From assembly GCA_963691705.1 (NCBI GenBank), contig OY829546.1, forward strand, positions 35,496,040 to 35,560,039: DNA of 64,000 bases. The letters run 5' to 3'. The notes beneath the pieces were generated by a model. That model worked only from the letters and a program-made list of their open reading frames with translations. It was not told where the DNA came from and did no database searches. The stretch's first letter is position 1. Every line of letters starts with the position of its first letter. Below are positions 33,261 to 44,819 of the stretch, one piece after another. This DNA comes from Viola odorata (Eukaryota > Streptophyta > Magnoliopsida > Malpighiales > Violaceae). Made by a program: the position numbers and the translations under genes.

Positions 33261-35690
33261 TGATACTAGGTCAATCTTGTGCTCAATTCCTCTGACGGGA
33301 GATAGGCCTATCGGTATCTCTTTCGGGAACACATCATCAAATTCCTGCAAGAGGGAAATACTCGGACTGGGTAGGGAAGAAAGGTCAGGATTAACAGTTA
33401 GACAATGTACTTTGTACCGAAGTACAAGATACTATTTGTTAGAATGCAATGCATGCCTCACATCCCTTCCTTTCACATACACACTCAGTGATTTGATTTC
33501 ATCCTTACGGTCATGCTTTCTCTTTTCATGATGTGTATTTTTCTCATGTCCTTCCTTTTTCTCTCCACTCTTTTCCCCTCGCAATCGCTCTTGCTCACCC
33601 CCGATACCATGCTTGCTCTTTTCATGGCGTGTTTTGTCCTCTCGGCTTACCTTTCTTCTCTCCACTCTTATCTCTCAAACTCTTTGCTATATGGAACTCA
33701 ACGCTAGCATTTTCCATTTATCGTTAGTCCTCACAGAATTGAGATGATGAGAGAGGTGGGATGTTGAACTTCTTGTCGTTATGTGTAAGCTAGATTTTAT
33801 TGGTGCAATCGTAAATTACTCTTCTGTCAAACTGCCATGGGCAACCGAAAAGAAGATGGCTAGCATCCATCGGTATAACATCACACAAGCGGTCATCCTT
33901 GTATCCTCCCATCTTGAAACTTATAAGGACCTTCTCTTTGACTTTGACCTCCCCGTCATCATTGAACCAATGAAGTGAATAAGGTTTAGGATGCGGCGTT
34001 GTCGATAAGTTTAGCTTTCTCACTAGGATGTGACTGGTGGCATCTACCACACTACCGTTATCCACAATCATGGACACAATCTTTTCATTTACCTCACATC
34101 GATAATGAAAGAGGTTTTCCCTTTATTCATCATCCAGCTTAGTGTGTGCATTTAAACTCCTCCGTACAACCAAAGTCATTGCTGAAGCCGGTAGAATTTC
34201 TTCTTCATCACTTTCCTTTACTGCTTCTCCATCCTGATAGTGTTCCTAATAATGTTCCTCACTTGGTAATTCTTCTCCCTAACTATCAGTTTCGTACACC
34301 TCCTCCCGAATGACTATTACGCGTCAGCTTGGGCACTCGGAAGAAATATGCTTTCTTTCCTGACATTTGAAACATTCAATATTGGCAGAGTGTTTTCTGG
34401 GCGGTAGGTTAGGAATTACCGGATTATACATTACAGGTACAGGGTTAGGCTTGGTAGAAGGCGTGTAAGGTTTGGTTGTAGAAGACGGATTCTTTTTGGT
34501 GTAAGGCTTCCAAGGTTGTTTAGTAGAATTGGGGTAGTTGCTGGGTGGGTTTGTGTTTCGGCTGGGGAAAGTTTTTCGTTTCGTGGCTTCATGGGCTTTT
34601 ACCTTCAGGGCGTAGTGTAACATAGGCTGCAAACTTTTAAAATCCCGTAACTCAAGCTTGTATTTAATATTCTCATTCACACCATTCAAAAATCTAGCCA
34701 TAGTTACCTCCTCATCCTCATGGGTATCGGTTTGTGTGAGAAGTGTCTCAAGCTCATTGTAGTAGTCTCCAACGGAAGTCGACCCTTACTTGAGTCCTTG
34801 CAGACGATTTTGTAAGTCCTGTTTGTAGTATGACGGCACAAACCATTCCCTCATCACTTGCTTCATATCTTCCCAAGTTCGGATGACTCTGGCTCCCTGT
34901 CTCTCCCGACATACTTTCTCCCACCAACTAACGGCATACCCGTCAAAATCCATTGCAGCAAGCTTTACTTTCTTACCCTCCAAATATTGGTGGCAATTGA
35001 AGATACGTTGGATTTTGCCTTCCCACTTTATATATTCAGAAGCGTAAGTGGTTCCTTCAAAGGTAGAAACCTGTACCTTTATGTTGCTCAAGTTATCATC
35101 ATACCGAGGTTCTGGCAACCTTCCTCTTCTTCCCCGATTCATCCGCTCTCTCTCCTCATAATCAACAAATTCATCATTTACTTCTTCATATATATCTTCA
35201 TAAAACTCTTGATCACGGTAAGGAGTAGTACGGCTTTGTAAGTGAGAAATTAAAGCTCGATTGTTACCGATAGAAGTACCTTCACCTTGGTACATCATCT
35301 AGTTACCGGTAATGAGAGGCATACCGTTAACTTCAGAGTTACCGATATTTTGAGGACCTCATTCCTGCTGTCATCGGAATGTGTAGCTACGGTGACACTG
35401 GCCATTGTAGCTTTGGGCCCTAAGGTCTCTAAGCATGAAGGCATGCGCTTCGGCATTGGCGAGGTCTGTCGGGGACTCGTGATAAGAATATTAGGAAAGC
35501 CTTGGTTGACTATCCCCTTGCCTCTCTTGTGCTCATCATTGCTCTCATGACCTTCTGATTTCGTTTTGCAAACACCATCTTTGATTACCTCCCCATGTGG
35601 TTTGAAGGTAATGGGTTTGGAGTCTACCGGATCCTTAAGAATATTAACGGGTCTGCCCTGCGCCAGCATAAAGGATTGAAACATTTCCCG
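33261..35690 (-). pseudogene. Reina-like chromovirus gag and protease
   Basis: 35295-35684 is an N-terminal region. 34786-35298 is a gag core with FEGTTYASEYIKWEGKIQRIF, YAVSWWEKVCRE and TWEDMKQVMREWFVPSYY. After an in-frame stop, 34324-34701 has MARFLNGVNENIKYKLELR and a zinc knuckle CFKCQERKHISSEC (CX2CX4HX4C). 33790-34077 is protease-like: MIVDNGSVVDATSHILVRKL with DNGS at the active site. 33300-33780 is a frame-shifted linker. Multiple stops show that it is inactive. Confidence 0.75.
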
Positions 35691-36159
35691 CAGCTTTGCT
35701 TGCCCTCATTCTATGGCCTCAATCTTAGTCATCAGTGAAGGACTCGCTTAAATGGATTTAGCATCATTGTTTCCCACTACACTTTCGGTAGACATACCAA
35801 AAATGTGTACCTACACAAGAAGCAAACGTTAGTGAAACTCTCTCCCTTACATGTTTGCCCTAGTGTTTAAGCGCTCGTAAAAGTTGTTCTCACAAACTCG
35901 TTCAATCCCTGGTTCCGATTTGGTGTTTACAAGTTTGTGCAACCTAACGGTTCACTATCAATCAATCACGTCGTTTCAAAATATCCACCATAAGACTCAA
36001 CAAGAAAGGCACACAACTAAAGACTCAGAAGCAAAAGAGAGAGAACCAAAAGCAAATATGACTCAAAGAAAGGAAGTCAAAGCTGACACTCAATTCGTTT
36101 GACTTTGTTTCACTCCCCCGATATAATCCCTTTCCCGTTTCTTTTCTCGTTTCTTTTTC

Positions 36160-36190
<31 letters not shown>

Positions 36191-36717
36191 GTAACAAAAT
36201 TTGTCTTTTTTCTACAACTGTCAATGAGGGGAGGAAAGAAAGCAGTCGTAACTCCTTGGCCAACTCGGTTGCGTGTTGCCCCAAAAGAGGTAAAACCGTT
36301 TCTAAAATAGAATCATTTGGAAATGGATCAAACTCAAATTTTCTTTGAACCAGCTCAAGAACACATTCAAATGTTCTTAACAAAAAAATTCTAATTGGTG
36401 AAATGTTTTGAAAAAATAGATTGTTAGCGTGGTACTTTGGACTTGACACAAAAAACAGCACAACAAATTCAACCAAGAAGGAAGAAGGAACATCGGTTGA
36501 AAGTAAAGAAAACTGGACAACCCAATGAACACCAAGAATACCCAAATTCTAGAAATTATTGCGATTGTTAAATCTAGTGCTCAATCGATTCAGAAATCTA
36601 ACCAATAGCTCAGTAGCTCAACTTAATACATAATTCTCACAATAATAATGATTTGCTGACAGAAATTTGTAAAGATTTTTAACAAAATCTGAAAACCCAA
36701 ATTAATAACTCAAAGTA
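35691..36717 (-). other. Untranslated leader of the Reina-like element
   Basis: Lies between gag and the primer-binding site. No ORF is convincing. A C/T-rich low-complexity tract of TTTTC repeats sits at 36130-36190. Confidence 0.5.
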
Positions 36718-36734
36718 GCTAAGCTTTGCTACCA
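36718..36734 (-). promoter_or_regulatory. Primer-binding site of the Reina-like element
   Basis: The minus strand reads TGGTAGCAAAGCTTAGC two bases after the LTR end. It resembles the initiator-Met tRNA site TGGTATCAGAGC used by chromoviruses, with differences. Confidence 0.6.
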
Positions 36735-36736
36735 CA

Positions 36737-37699
36737 TGACGTGATCCGAGTTCCCTTTTGAAGAATCGGATGCGTGTAAACTTTGCATCTAAGGATCTAG
36801 CTCAAGTCATCAATTAAACCCAAGAGGTTTGCAAAAAAAAATTGATGAACAGTCGCGGAAATTGAAGTCGAAATATGCAGCAAAATAATATGATAAAGAT
36901 GAATAAGGAAGCGGAACAACAAGATGGAAATTGCAGTGGATAATTAATTTAAAACAATCGATTAACAATAAACATCCAAATCACACTTGCTCATAAACAA
37001 ACCAAATACAGAAATCCAGGATATTGATCGATTACATATATCCTGAAAAATCGTGAAGGAATTAACACTTAAACAGTAAATTAAAAGGTTGAAGACAGTG
37101 GATATTTTACTTGCAATGAGTCAAGATGTCTTCAAACATAAGGTGAGTTTCTGGTGTTTAGATGGCGGAGTATTCTCTACGCAAACAATAAACACTTTAC
37201 ACAAAAACTGAATAAAATGAGAGATGAGCTGGCTATTTATACTAGTAAAGTACAGCTGGTTCCACCAGTCTTCCGATAAGTCTTCTCGGTAGCTTGTCCG
37301 TTAGTTTCCCTATAGATTTTATCGGTAGACCTCCCGAAGGGTTCCGGTTTTGTTGACAACGCTTGACAACACTTCTTAAGGCTTCCGATATTTGGCACTT
37401 TAAGGATAAGAGGTGCGTTCCCGGTAACCTTCCCTAAGATGTCTATTTGTTGAGTAGTTTTCGAAAGATACTGGTTATCGGTAACAAAAAAATTCCCTGT
37501 ACCTATCCCGTAAGTTTCTGGCTCTTAGGTTCTGTCATGGTGCGCAATCACCGTTAATGTCCGTTTCTCGGGACGGTACCCTCCAGTCCTTATCTTTGCG
37601 GTTATCCATAGTGTCAGCTTTCGGGCCATGTTGTGGGTTATCAGTCCTTTTGGCGCCATCTCCGGCTCTTGTAGTGTTATAGTAGTCGTTATCGCATCA
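36737..37699 (-). mobile_element. 5' LTR of the Reina-like chromovirus
   Basis: The minus strand starts TGATGCGATAACGACTACTA and ends GGGAACTCGGATCACGTCA; 963 bp. A TATA box (ACTAGTATAAATAGCCAG) lies at about 37229-37246, consistent with minus orientation. The right flank is CTTAG. The partner LTR is lost, so the TSD cannot be tested. Confidence 0.72.
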
Positions 37700-38907
37700 C
37701 TTAGCCAAGAACAACGTCTTGGCCAAGACGATCCTTCTTAGCTGGCAGAAGATTTTGGGCGATACTTGCAGAAGACTCCTACAACGATTATGATTGTTGA
37801 TCTTATCCAAAGAAGTGTTGGAGTGGCATCCTACCTCCTTTATCTCGATTTTGTAGTCTTCTAACTGGAGAGGAAGAGTGATTAAATACAATTAGAGTTT
37901 AATTAGGATTTATTTATTTATTTCCTTTTAGAGATATTATTGGGAGAGGAAATTATATATATAACCTCCCTAGGGTTTTAGAGGAGAACGTCCAATAGTC
38001 TTTCTTCTTCTCTTTTCTTTGGTTTTGAACTTGTTTCTCTTGTCTTCTTCAACATTGAAGACATAGGAATTTTATATTTAAATATTTTTACCGTTTTCTT
38101 TATTTTTCTTGTCTTTCTCTAACTAATCTTTCTTGCTCTTAGTAGAGGTGTTTAAAGCATGAGTATAAGCTTGCATGAGACCTAATCGATATTTAATCAA
38201 TCTCATAATTATTTTTAACATGTTTTCTGTTTGATATTAGACCTGATCAATCTAGGATTGAATAGATAACGCAACAGTCATTCTTCTTGGCCATAGATTA
38301 TTGACCAAGAGGATTGAAGTAGACACCTACGCATTGTCGGAACATCCACGAAATGGTAGGGTGAAAGGTTAATCATATTCAGTCCCAACTAACGCCCCAG
38401 GATACTAGATCTGGAGTTGTCTTCCCCTAATCAATCATCATCCAACTTAGTAAACCCTTTAACCAGCAAGGTGCTAGTTGGTTAGGCATCATCTCTAAGC
38501 GTACCTGAGGTGGTGTTGATATAGGAGGGAAGCAGGGGTCATAAGTGTACCTTGATTCTATAGCAACTCTATAGATTAAAGATGAATACCCGTGCATCCA
38601 TGATTACAACTCATATCTCATCGCTTGCCATGCCTCTACTAGGAATTTCTCTCATATTTGATATTTTCTTCTTGATCTATATCTTGACCAAGAATCTCAT
38701 TCTTGGCCAAGACAGTTATCTGTTTTATTTATTTTCCTGTTTTTAGCTTTAGATAAAAAACCCCCATTCACCTAAGTGTTTAATTCTGGTCTTTTATCTT
38801 GTTTTAAGTCTACCCATTCTCTATGGATCAAACCTCTTACCACTATTTGCAATCTTTTGTAGGTACTGATAAGTTGGATTTATTTTTTACAGATTTGACA
38901 CCCATCA
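37700..38907 (+). mobile_element. Athila LTR fragment, diverged
   Basis: It shares with the LTR at 17977 the blocks AGAGGTGTTTAAAGCATGAG, GAAGTAGACACCTACGC, AAACCCTTTAACCAGCAAGG and the paired CTTGACCAAGAA...TTCTTGGCCAAG (38683-38711). It ends GATTTGACACCCATCA at 38907. A TATA-like TATATATATAACC is near 37955. The start is cut at or near 37700, where the chromovirus LTR lies. It diverges clearly from 17977-19352, and its flank (GAAAG) does not match CCGGT. It is therefore probably not the 3' LTR of that insertion, or is a very old one. Confidence 0.65.
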
Positions 38908-39096
38908 GAAAGAAAGAAGAAAACTAGTTGTTTATACTAGGTCACAAAATGGGCATTTTGTGACAAGCTTGCCCTCACTTGACTGTGTGGTCGGGTTGAA
39001 CCATTGTGGTCGCTTGGATGACGCGCGTGTTCGATGGAAGGTGGCTTGGGCTCGTGATGGCTCTTCTGTGTCTTCAGATGGTGCGCGTGCTCGGCC
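38908..39096. other. Short GC-richer spacer with a perfect hairpin
   Basis: 38941-38964 reads GTCACAAAAT-GGGC-ATTTTGTGAC, a perfect 10-bp stem with a 4-base loop. The rest includes two similar GCGCGTG(T/C)TCG phrases (39021, 39083). No gene is seen. Confidence 0.5.
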
Positions 39097-39479
39097 TCAT
39101 GGGTTGCTAGGGCTTCTCACGTGCCTCGCGCATCTCGAATTAGAGATGCCATGAGTGGAGTAGGAGTGCAACAAGTCCACATCGGCAAATTCCAACTCAT
39201 TCTCAGTTCTGAGAATCTTAATATGAGATAAAAATTGCGTGTGAACCAAATTGAATGATTGCAACAAAAATCTCTCAGTATCAAATATACATTGCATAAG
39301 AAATACCCACGTTGTACCACTAAAATCATCTACTATGACAAGAAAGTAGCAACATCCAAAAAGTAACGAGGTGTTATATAGACCCCGCATATCACTATGG
39401 AGTAATACGAAAGCATGCGTAGTTTTATTTGTACTAGGCATTGTAGCTTTTCGAAACTCGTTAGGAATCCGATTCAGAG
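39097..39479 (-). pseudogene. Ty1/Copia integrase fragment
   Basis: The minus strand encodes HAFVLLHSDMRGLYNTSLLF, YFLVIVDDFSGTTWVFLM and HIKILRTENELEFADVDLLH. This is the rve core of a Copia integrase: LHSD first Asp, and R[ST][ED]N in place of R[ST]DN for the second. Its 5' side is cut by the chromovirus LTR at 39480, and it ends near 39120. The catalytic second Asp is changed to Glu. It is a dead remnant. Confidence 0.8.
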
Positions 39480-39876
39480 TGTCACGAGATAAAAGTATGC
39501 ACTGCGATTGACTCGTGCGACACTTAGCTAGTCTTGCCTTCTTACTCGCTAAGTCAGCCTCTAAATGCGTTAGCATAAGTAACGTTAAATAATAAAGAAC
39601 TCATAAATGAATAAGAGAAGGTGTGGGAACGATTCGTATATTAACACAGTAAATTGCTCGATGAATATACAAGTGTGGCGCCTCCCCTATTTATACATGC
39701 TAGAGACTGAGTCCCTAAAGAATTCTACTCGGATATAAACTCCTAGTCTTACTCGGTTATAGACTTCTAGTACACGTTTGAAAGTCTTGCGGACTCTTAC
39801 ATGGATTCTACCACCTATCGCTTGTAATACAAGTTCTAGGAGGACTAGGACACTCGTGCAGGCCCGGAGCATGACA
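39480..39876 (-). repeat. 3' LTR of the chromovirus
   Basis: The minus strand starts TGTCATGCTCCGGGCCTGC and ends ACTTTTATCTCGTGACA. A TATA-like TGTATAAATAGGGGAGG is at about 39685-39701. It is preceded by the PPT TAGGTGGGGGAGTT (39877-39890). Confidence 0.85.
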
Positions 39877-39887
39877 AACTCCCCCAC

Positions 39888-40600
39888 CTATGATGGTGAC
39901 GCCCTAGTCGTCGTGGTCCTTTCGTAAAGTGCCTCGATGTGGTCTCTATATTGCCACAACTCATCTTCTCGCTCCCAACTTGCCTTGCTACCTGGTTGAC
40001 CCTTCCATTGTACTAAGTACTCCACGTAGGTCGGATGCGTGCCCCTTCTTGGCACTACTCAATGGGCTATGATTGAATCCACGTCCTTGTCGAAAGACTT
40101 GGTCATTGCAGTTAGGGCGCGCTATGACTCCATGAGGGAAACATCCTCGGTGTCAGATGATAAGGTTTTAGAAGGCTCACATGAAACACCAGATGAATCT
40201 CAAACTGCGCTGGTAGCTCCAACCTATACAATACCTTGCCTATCCCTTGAGTATACGGAATGACCCCTCCTAATGCATAAGAAGCTTCACCATGACTAGG
40301 TCCCCAACATCGTACTCCTTTAGCCTCTTCTTCTTGTCCACCCATTTCTTCATTCTCTTGGCGGTTTTAAGCAAGTATGCCTTGGCCACATCCACTTGTT
40401 CATGCCGACCCTTGGAAAACTTATATGCGGCTGGACTCTTACCCGTGTAGCCTTGTGCTACATCGCTAATAGTCATCGGTTGTTGGCCCGTTGCAAGCTC
40501 GAACGGACTCATGCTTGTTGCCTCACTCTTATGAAGGTTGTACGAGAACTGGGCGATGTCAAGGAGCTTGGCCCAGTCTGGTTGGTTGGCACCCATAAAA
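39888..40600 (-). pseudogene. Integrase C-terminus and chromodomain
   Basis: 40270-40596 has WAKLLDIAQFSYNLHKSEAT and SMSPFELATGQQP, the conserved end of the Gypsy integrase, followed by RMKKWVDKKKRLKEYDVGDLV. 40112-40345 has FEIHLVFHVSLLKPYH. The last 200 bases encode a chromodomain in another frame: THPTYVEYLVQWKGQPGSKA, then SWEREDELWQYRDHIEAL, with a stop at 39888, next to the PPT. Chromodomains direct integration to modified histones in heterochromatin. At least one stop (near 40072) and two frameshifts are present. Confidence 0.8.
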
Positions 40601-41219
40601 AATCATAAGTACATTTCTAGCAAGGCATTCACCCTCTCAGTTTGCCCATCGGTTTGAGGGTGGAAGCTTGTTGAGAAATTTAGGCTCGACCCCATGAGCC
40701 TGAAGAATTAGGTCCAAAATCGACTTGTGAATCATGGATCTCGATCGCCCATGATCATTTGTGGTATGCCCCAATGTTTCACGTGCTTGAAAAACAACCG
40801 TGCTGCCTCCTCGGCCGGACACTCTTTTGTAGCTGGGTAAATATACTGTACTTAGAGAACCTATCCACCACGACCATGAGTGTGCAATACCCCTCGGACT
40901 TGGGTAAGTATGTTATGAAATCCATCGAAACACTCTCCCAAGGTCTCTCTAGTATGGGTAACAGCTCCAAAAGACCTGCGGGTTTCTGTAAGTGCACCTT
41001 GTCTTGCTGGCACACGAGACAAGTCTTGACGTAATGTTCCACGTCCTCGTGCATCTTTGGCCAATACCAAGTATCCTCTGTAAGTGCCATTGTGAGCTTG
41101 ATGTATGGATGTCCTGCCCACTTAGAGTCATGGCACTCTTTGAGCACATCTTTCCGCAAGTTTTCCTACTTGGGTACGTAGATTCGGTTGCCTTTGGCGT
41201 GGAGTATGCCATCACCTAG
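40601..41219 (-). pseudogene. Chromovirus integrase zinc-binding and core region
   Basis: ORF 40779-41159 shows the HHCC zinc finger (ECHDSKWAGHP ... CLVCQQDK). The core start PWESVSMDFITYLPKSEGY includes the first catalytic Asp, followed by LMVVVDRFSKYSIF. A frameshift then moves the rest of the DDE core out of frame toward 40640 ([17 protein letters not shown] is a shadow of it). It is inactive. Confidence 0.8.
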
Positions 41220-41399
41220 CCAAAATTTTCGAGCTTTGGCCTGCTTGATGGTCTCTACAAGTGCCTTGGCTAGATAGTCTTACACCATCCCCTCTTTGAT
41301 GCGTTCAATTAAAGGAGCTTGGGTCGTACCGATGGTTGTAAGCTCGGCCCTTCGATTAAGCACGTTTGCCACTAAGTTGGCTTTTCCTGACTTGTATTC

Positions 41400-42620
41400 C
41401 AACACATAGTCGAACTCCGCTAAGAAATCTTACCACCTATCTTGTTTGGGACTAAGCTTCTTCTGCATCAGGAAGTAGCTAGTAGCAACATTGTTTGTAT
41501 TCACCACGAACTTAGACCCTAAAAGGTAGTGCCTCCACACACAAAGGCAATGAACCACTACGGTCATCTCTTTCTCTTGTACCATGTATCGTCGCTCGGT
41601 GACATTGTGCTTACGGCTCTCGTATGCGATTGGATGTCCCTCTTGCATGAGAACTCCACCAATAGCGAAGTAGAAGGCATTCGTATGCACTTCGTATGGC
41701 TTAGTATGGTCCGGTAATGCCAATACTGGTTCCTCGGTCACGCCCTTCTGCAATCTTTCAAAGGCTTCTTGGTACCTTGCCGACCAATCCCACGACTTAT
41801 TCTTCTTAAGCAAGTCTTTCAAGGGTACGATGGTGGACGAATACCCTTTAATGAATCGTCTATAGTAGTTCCCAAGGCCTAAAAATGAGCGCAGCTTGGG
41901 TACTCGTTTGGGTGGCTCCCACTCTCAGATGGATTTTACCAAACGATCGACTTATTCTCACCGACTATGTGGCCTAAGAATGTTATCTCGACTTGCGCAA
42001 ACATACACTTCTCCCTCTTCACGTATAACTCGTTGTCCCTTAAGGCTTGAAAGATTTATCGCAAGTGCTCTAAATGTTCCTCCATTGTGTTGCTATACAT
42101 GACAATGTCGTCGAGATAGACTACGACAAATCCATCCAAGAAAGGTTGGAGCATCTTGTTCATCATAGTACAAAAGGTTGCGGGGGCGTTGGTTAGACCG
42201 AATGGCATTACAAAAAAATCGTAAGAACCGTACCTTGTTACACACGCGGTCTTCTCTTCGTCCCCTTCAACAATGCGTACTTGATAATACCTAGGCCGCA
42301 AGTCAAGCTTGGTGAACCACTATGCTCCACCAAGTCGATCAAACAAGTCAGCTACGAGCGGGATGGGGTACTTGTTCTTCACCGTGACTTTGAGTAGCGC
42401 TCGGTAATCGATACATAGCCGCATAGATCCATCTTGCTTCTTCTAAAATTACACCGGTGTTCTGTATGGTGCCTTACTTGGTTAGATGAAGCCTGCATCC
42501 AACAATTCTTTTAGTTGCTTCCAAAGTTCCTCCAGCTCTGAAGGTGTCATACGGTATGATGCAGCAGCGGGTGGTCGTGCTCCCAGTTCCAACTCGATCT
42601 TATGGTCCACCTCTCACCTA
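41400..42620 (-). pseudogene. Chromovirus reverse transcriptase and RNase H
   Basis: [22 protein letters not shown] near 42400, [17 protein letters not shown], then ORF 42056-42301 with [17 protein letters not shown] and an intact [12 protein letters not shown]. RNase H ORF 41430-41822: WSARYQEAFERLQKGV, the HTNAFYFAIGGVLMQEG segment (DAS-type Asp replaced by N) and the KEMTVVVHCLCVWRHYLLGS region. At least five stops and a frameshift lie between 41830 and 42056. It is inactive. Confidence 0.82.
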
Positions 42621-44399
42621 GGTGGAAGTCTTTGTGGTAACTTTTTTGACATTATGTCCACGAATTCTTCAAGCACAGCGCGGTCTTCTTTAGGAATTTC
42701 TTCCTCCGTGGTGGGCTTACCCTCATCTACCTTTAATACCGCAAGGTATGTTGCTTCCTTGCGCTTGACTCCCTTTGTTAATTGCATCGTGGAGATTGAC
42801 TTGGCTTTTATCTTCTTACGCAACACGGGAACCGTGCAAGGCATGTCTTTGTCTAGAATAATTAAGGTGTTGGCAAATGGCACGGGGATGGCTTTTGTCT
42901 GATCCATGAAGTTGATGCCTAACACGACTGGGTAGTCATCCAGCAGTACGATGGATAAATTCATGCTTCCTTCCCAAGCATCTATGCTGACCTTCATCCC
43001 ATACGTGATTTCCTCAATCTTCTTGAGTTTGAAATTCACGGCCTTGAGTCATCCTACTTCCAGTTTATAAGTGATGCCCAAGCGCTTAGCTTCTTCTGTC
43101 TTGACAAAGATGTCTGAAGCTCCTATATCAATGAGTGCCTTAACCTCATGTCCGTTGATTTTCATCATCACGTACATGAGTCCCTGTCGCGAATTGTCTA
43201 CTAGCTCCACCTCAGCTTTCATGGCGCCCAACATTTGTAGACATCTGACCATGGTCCCATCATGGCTTGACGAGGGTTGATCGGTCTGGTGAAGTGCGGA
43301 AATTTTGGACTGATTTGGGCATTCCCTAGCCAGATGTGGTCTGCTACATAGGAAGCATTCTAGCTTACTTTCTCCGCTCCCCCTATTTCCTCCAAAGAAT
43401 TTCTTCTTGTCGGGTCTTGGTGGTTTATCCCTATCCCCACCTTCCCTCAGCTTGAACTGGTCTCCCCCATTTTTTCCCTTGTTAAACTTCGAGGGTTTGA
43501 GTTTAGCTTGATCGATTTTTCTGTATTCGATGAGGAACTCTACGGCAGCGATGGCCGAAGCTAAATCTTGGACAGTCCGCCTCTGTAGCTCCATCCTCGC
43601 CCAAGGTTGGAGCCCATCTAGGAACCCAAAGAGCGATTCCTTTTCGGTCAAGTCTGGGATTTCCATGTGTAGCTCGGTGAACTCTTTCACGTATTCGCGC
43701 ACACTGCCCTTGTGCGCTAAGCGCCGAAGCTGGGCCCTAGCTTCATGGTCTACGTTTTGTGGGTAGAACACGACCTTCAACTCCCTTACAAAGTCGGCAT
43801 ACGTGTCAACAACCCTTGTCCCACGTTCGATGTCCCAGTACCTACCCCTCCACCATAGCATTGCGATATCGGCTAAGTAATTCACCACGATCTTGATCTT
43901 TTCCTTATCCTCCATGATGTGGCATTGATCAAAGTAGTTGTCAAGGCCCCATAAGAAGTTCTCAACTTCCTTGGTGCTCCTTGTCCCACCAAAGGTCTTC
44001 GCGTCTTGGTGCCTCAACCCTCAACTGTGCAGGCGCTCCTCCTTGGATGACGGCCTGCTGACAAACGGCCAATTGGTTTTTCTGGTCTTGTACTTGCTCC
44101 ATCAAGGCGGTTACTTGCGCCTGGAGAGCTTGGATCAGTGCGGTTTGGTCCTCGTTCTACTTCTCGCTCAATTGGACCATGGTGTTGAGGACACCTTCCA
44201 TCTCTGTCTAGAACTCCTCCTTCCCCGTGGAGAGTTCCTCGATACGTTAGTCTAGTTTGTCAATCCTATCCCTATCATCGGCCACGGCTAACTCCAACTG
44301 TGCCACCTTGGCCTCTATTGTGCGTGGAACGTCTTCGGACTTGTCACCCACGTTCCCCCTACCTTGTCTGGTGTTAATCGAGCTTGAATCGTTAGTCAT
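42614..44399 (-). pseudogene. Chromovirus gag and protease
   Basis: The start codon at 44399 opens MTNDSSSINTRQG, with a coiled-coil-like stretch down to 44030 that contains stops and a frameshift. ORF 43049-44017 (322 aa) holds the gag core (ENFLWGLDNYFDQC, MLWWRGRYWDIERG, GSVREYVKEFTELHMEIPDL) and a zinc knuckle CFLCSRPHLAREC. The protease start is KALIDIGASDIFVKTEEAKR (DIGA active site). A stop at 43049 is followed by ORF 42614-43039 with VVLGINFMDQTKAIP, the end of the protease. Reading breaks are few here compared with pol. Confidence 0.85.
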
Positions 44400-44412
44400 G
44401 CATTCGTTTGAA

Positions 44413-44429
44413 CTCTTGGTTCGCTACCA
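44413..44429 (-). promoter_or_regulatory. Primer-binding site of the chromovirus
   Basis: The minus strand reads TGGTAGCGAACCAAGAG two bases after the 5' LTR. It is diverged from the initiator-Met site TGGTATCAGAGC and similar in form to the sites at 36718 and 51431. Confidence 0.55.
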
Positions 44430-44431
44430 CT

Positions 44432-44819
44432 TATCACGAGATAAAAATATGTGCAATAATTGACCCGTGCGGCCCTTAGCTAGTCTTGCCTTCTTACTCT
44501 CTAAGTCAGCCTCTAAACACGTTAGTACAAGTAACGCAAAATAATAAAGAACTAAGGAATATACAATTGGAACGATTCGTATATTAACACAGTAAATTGC
44601 TCGATAAATATACAAGTGTGGCGCCTCCCCTATTTATACATGCTGGAGACTAAGTTCCTAAAAAATTCTACTCGGATATAAACTCCTAGTCCTACTCAGT
44701 TATAGACTTCTAATACACGTATGAAAGTCTTGCAGCCTCCTACTCGGATTCTACCTCCTAGCGCTTGTAATACAAATTCTAGGAGGACTAGGACACTCGT
44801 GCAGTCCCGGAGCGTGACA
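44432..44819 (-). repeat. 5' LTR of the chromovirus
   Basis: The minus strand starts TGTCACGCTCCGGGACTGC and ends TTATCTCGTGATA. The terminal CA has mutated to TA. A TATA-like TGTATAAATAGGGGAGG occurs as in the 3' LTR. Length is 388 bp against 397, owing to small indels. Confidence 0.82.

Larger units (their letters stand above)
39480..44819 (-). mobile_element. Two-LTR chromovirus (Ty3/Gypsy), Galadriel/Tekay-type not resolved
   Basis: A full-length but decayed element on the minus strand: 5' LTR 44432-44819, PBS 44413-44429, gag-pol with chromodomain, PPT 39877-39890, 3' LTR 39480-39876. The LTRs are short (397 and 388 bp) and similar along their whole length, with shared TATTTATACATGCT and ATTCTACTCGGATATAAACT. 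The flanks (CAGAG left, AAAGG right) do not match, so the TSD was lost or the copy is recombinant. The clade is not certain; the short LTRs and the gag type are the basis for 'chromovirus'. Confidence 0.88.

Noticed and set aside
36090..36545. 151-codon minus ORF ending in a Lys/Glu run
   Set aside because: It lies in the untranslated leader of the Reina-like element and its tail comes from a TTTTC microsatellite. No homology was recognised.
17977..38907. One Athila element spanning 17977-38907 with both LTRs
   Set aside because: The LTR at 37700-38907 is too diverged from 17977-19352, and its flanking bases (GAAAG against CCGGT) do not match. It is more likely a separate copy.
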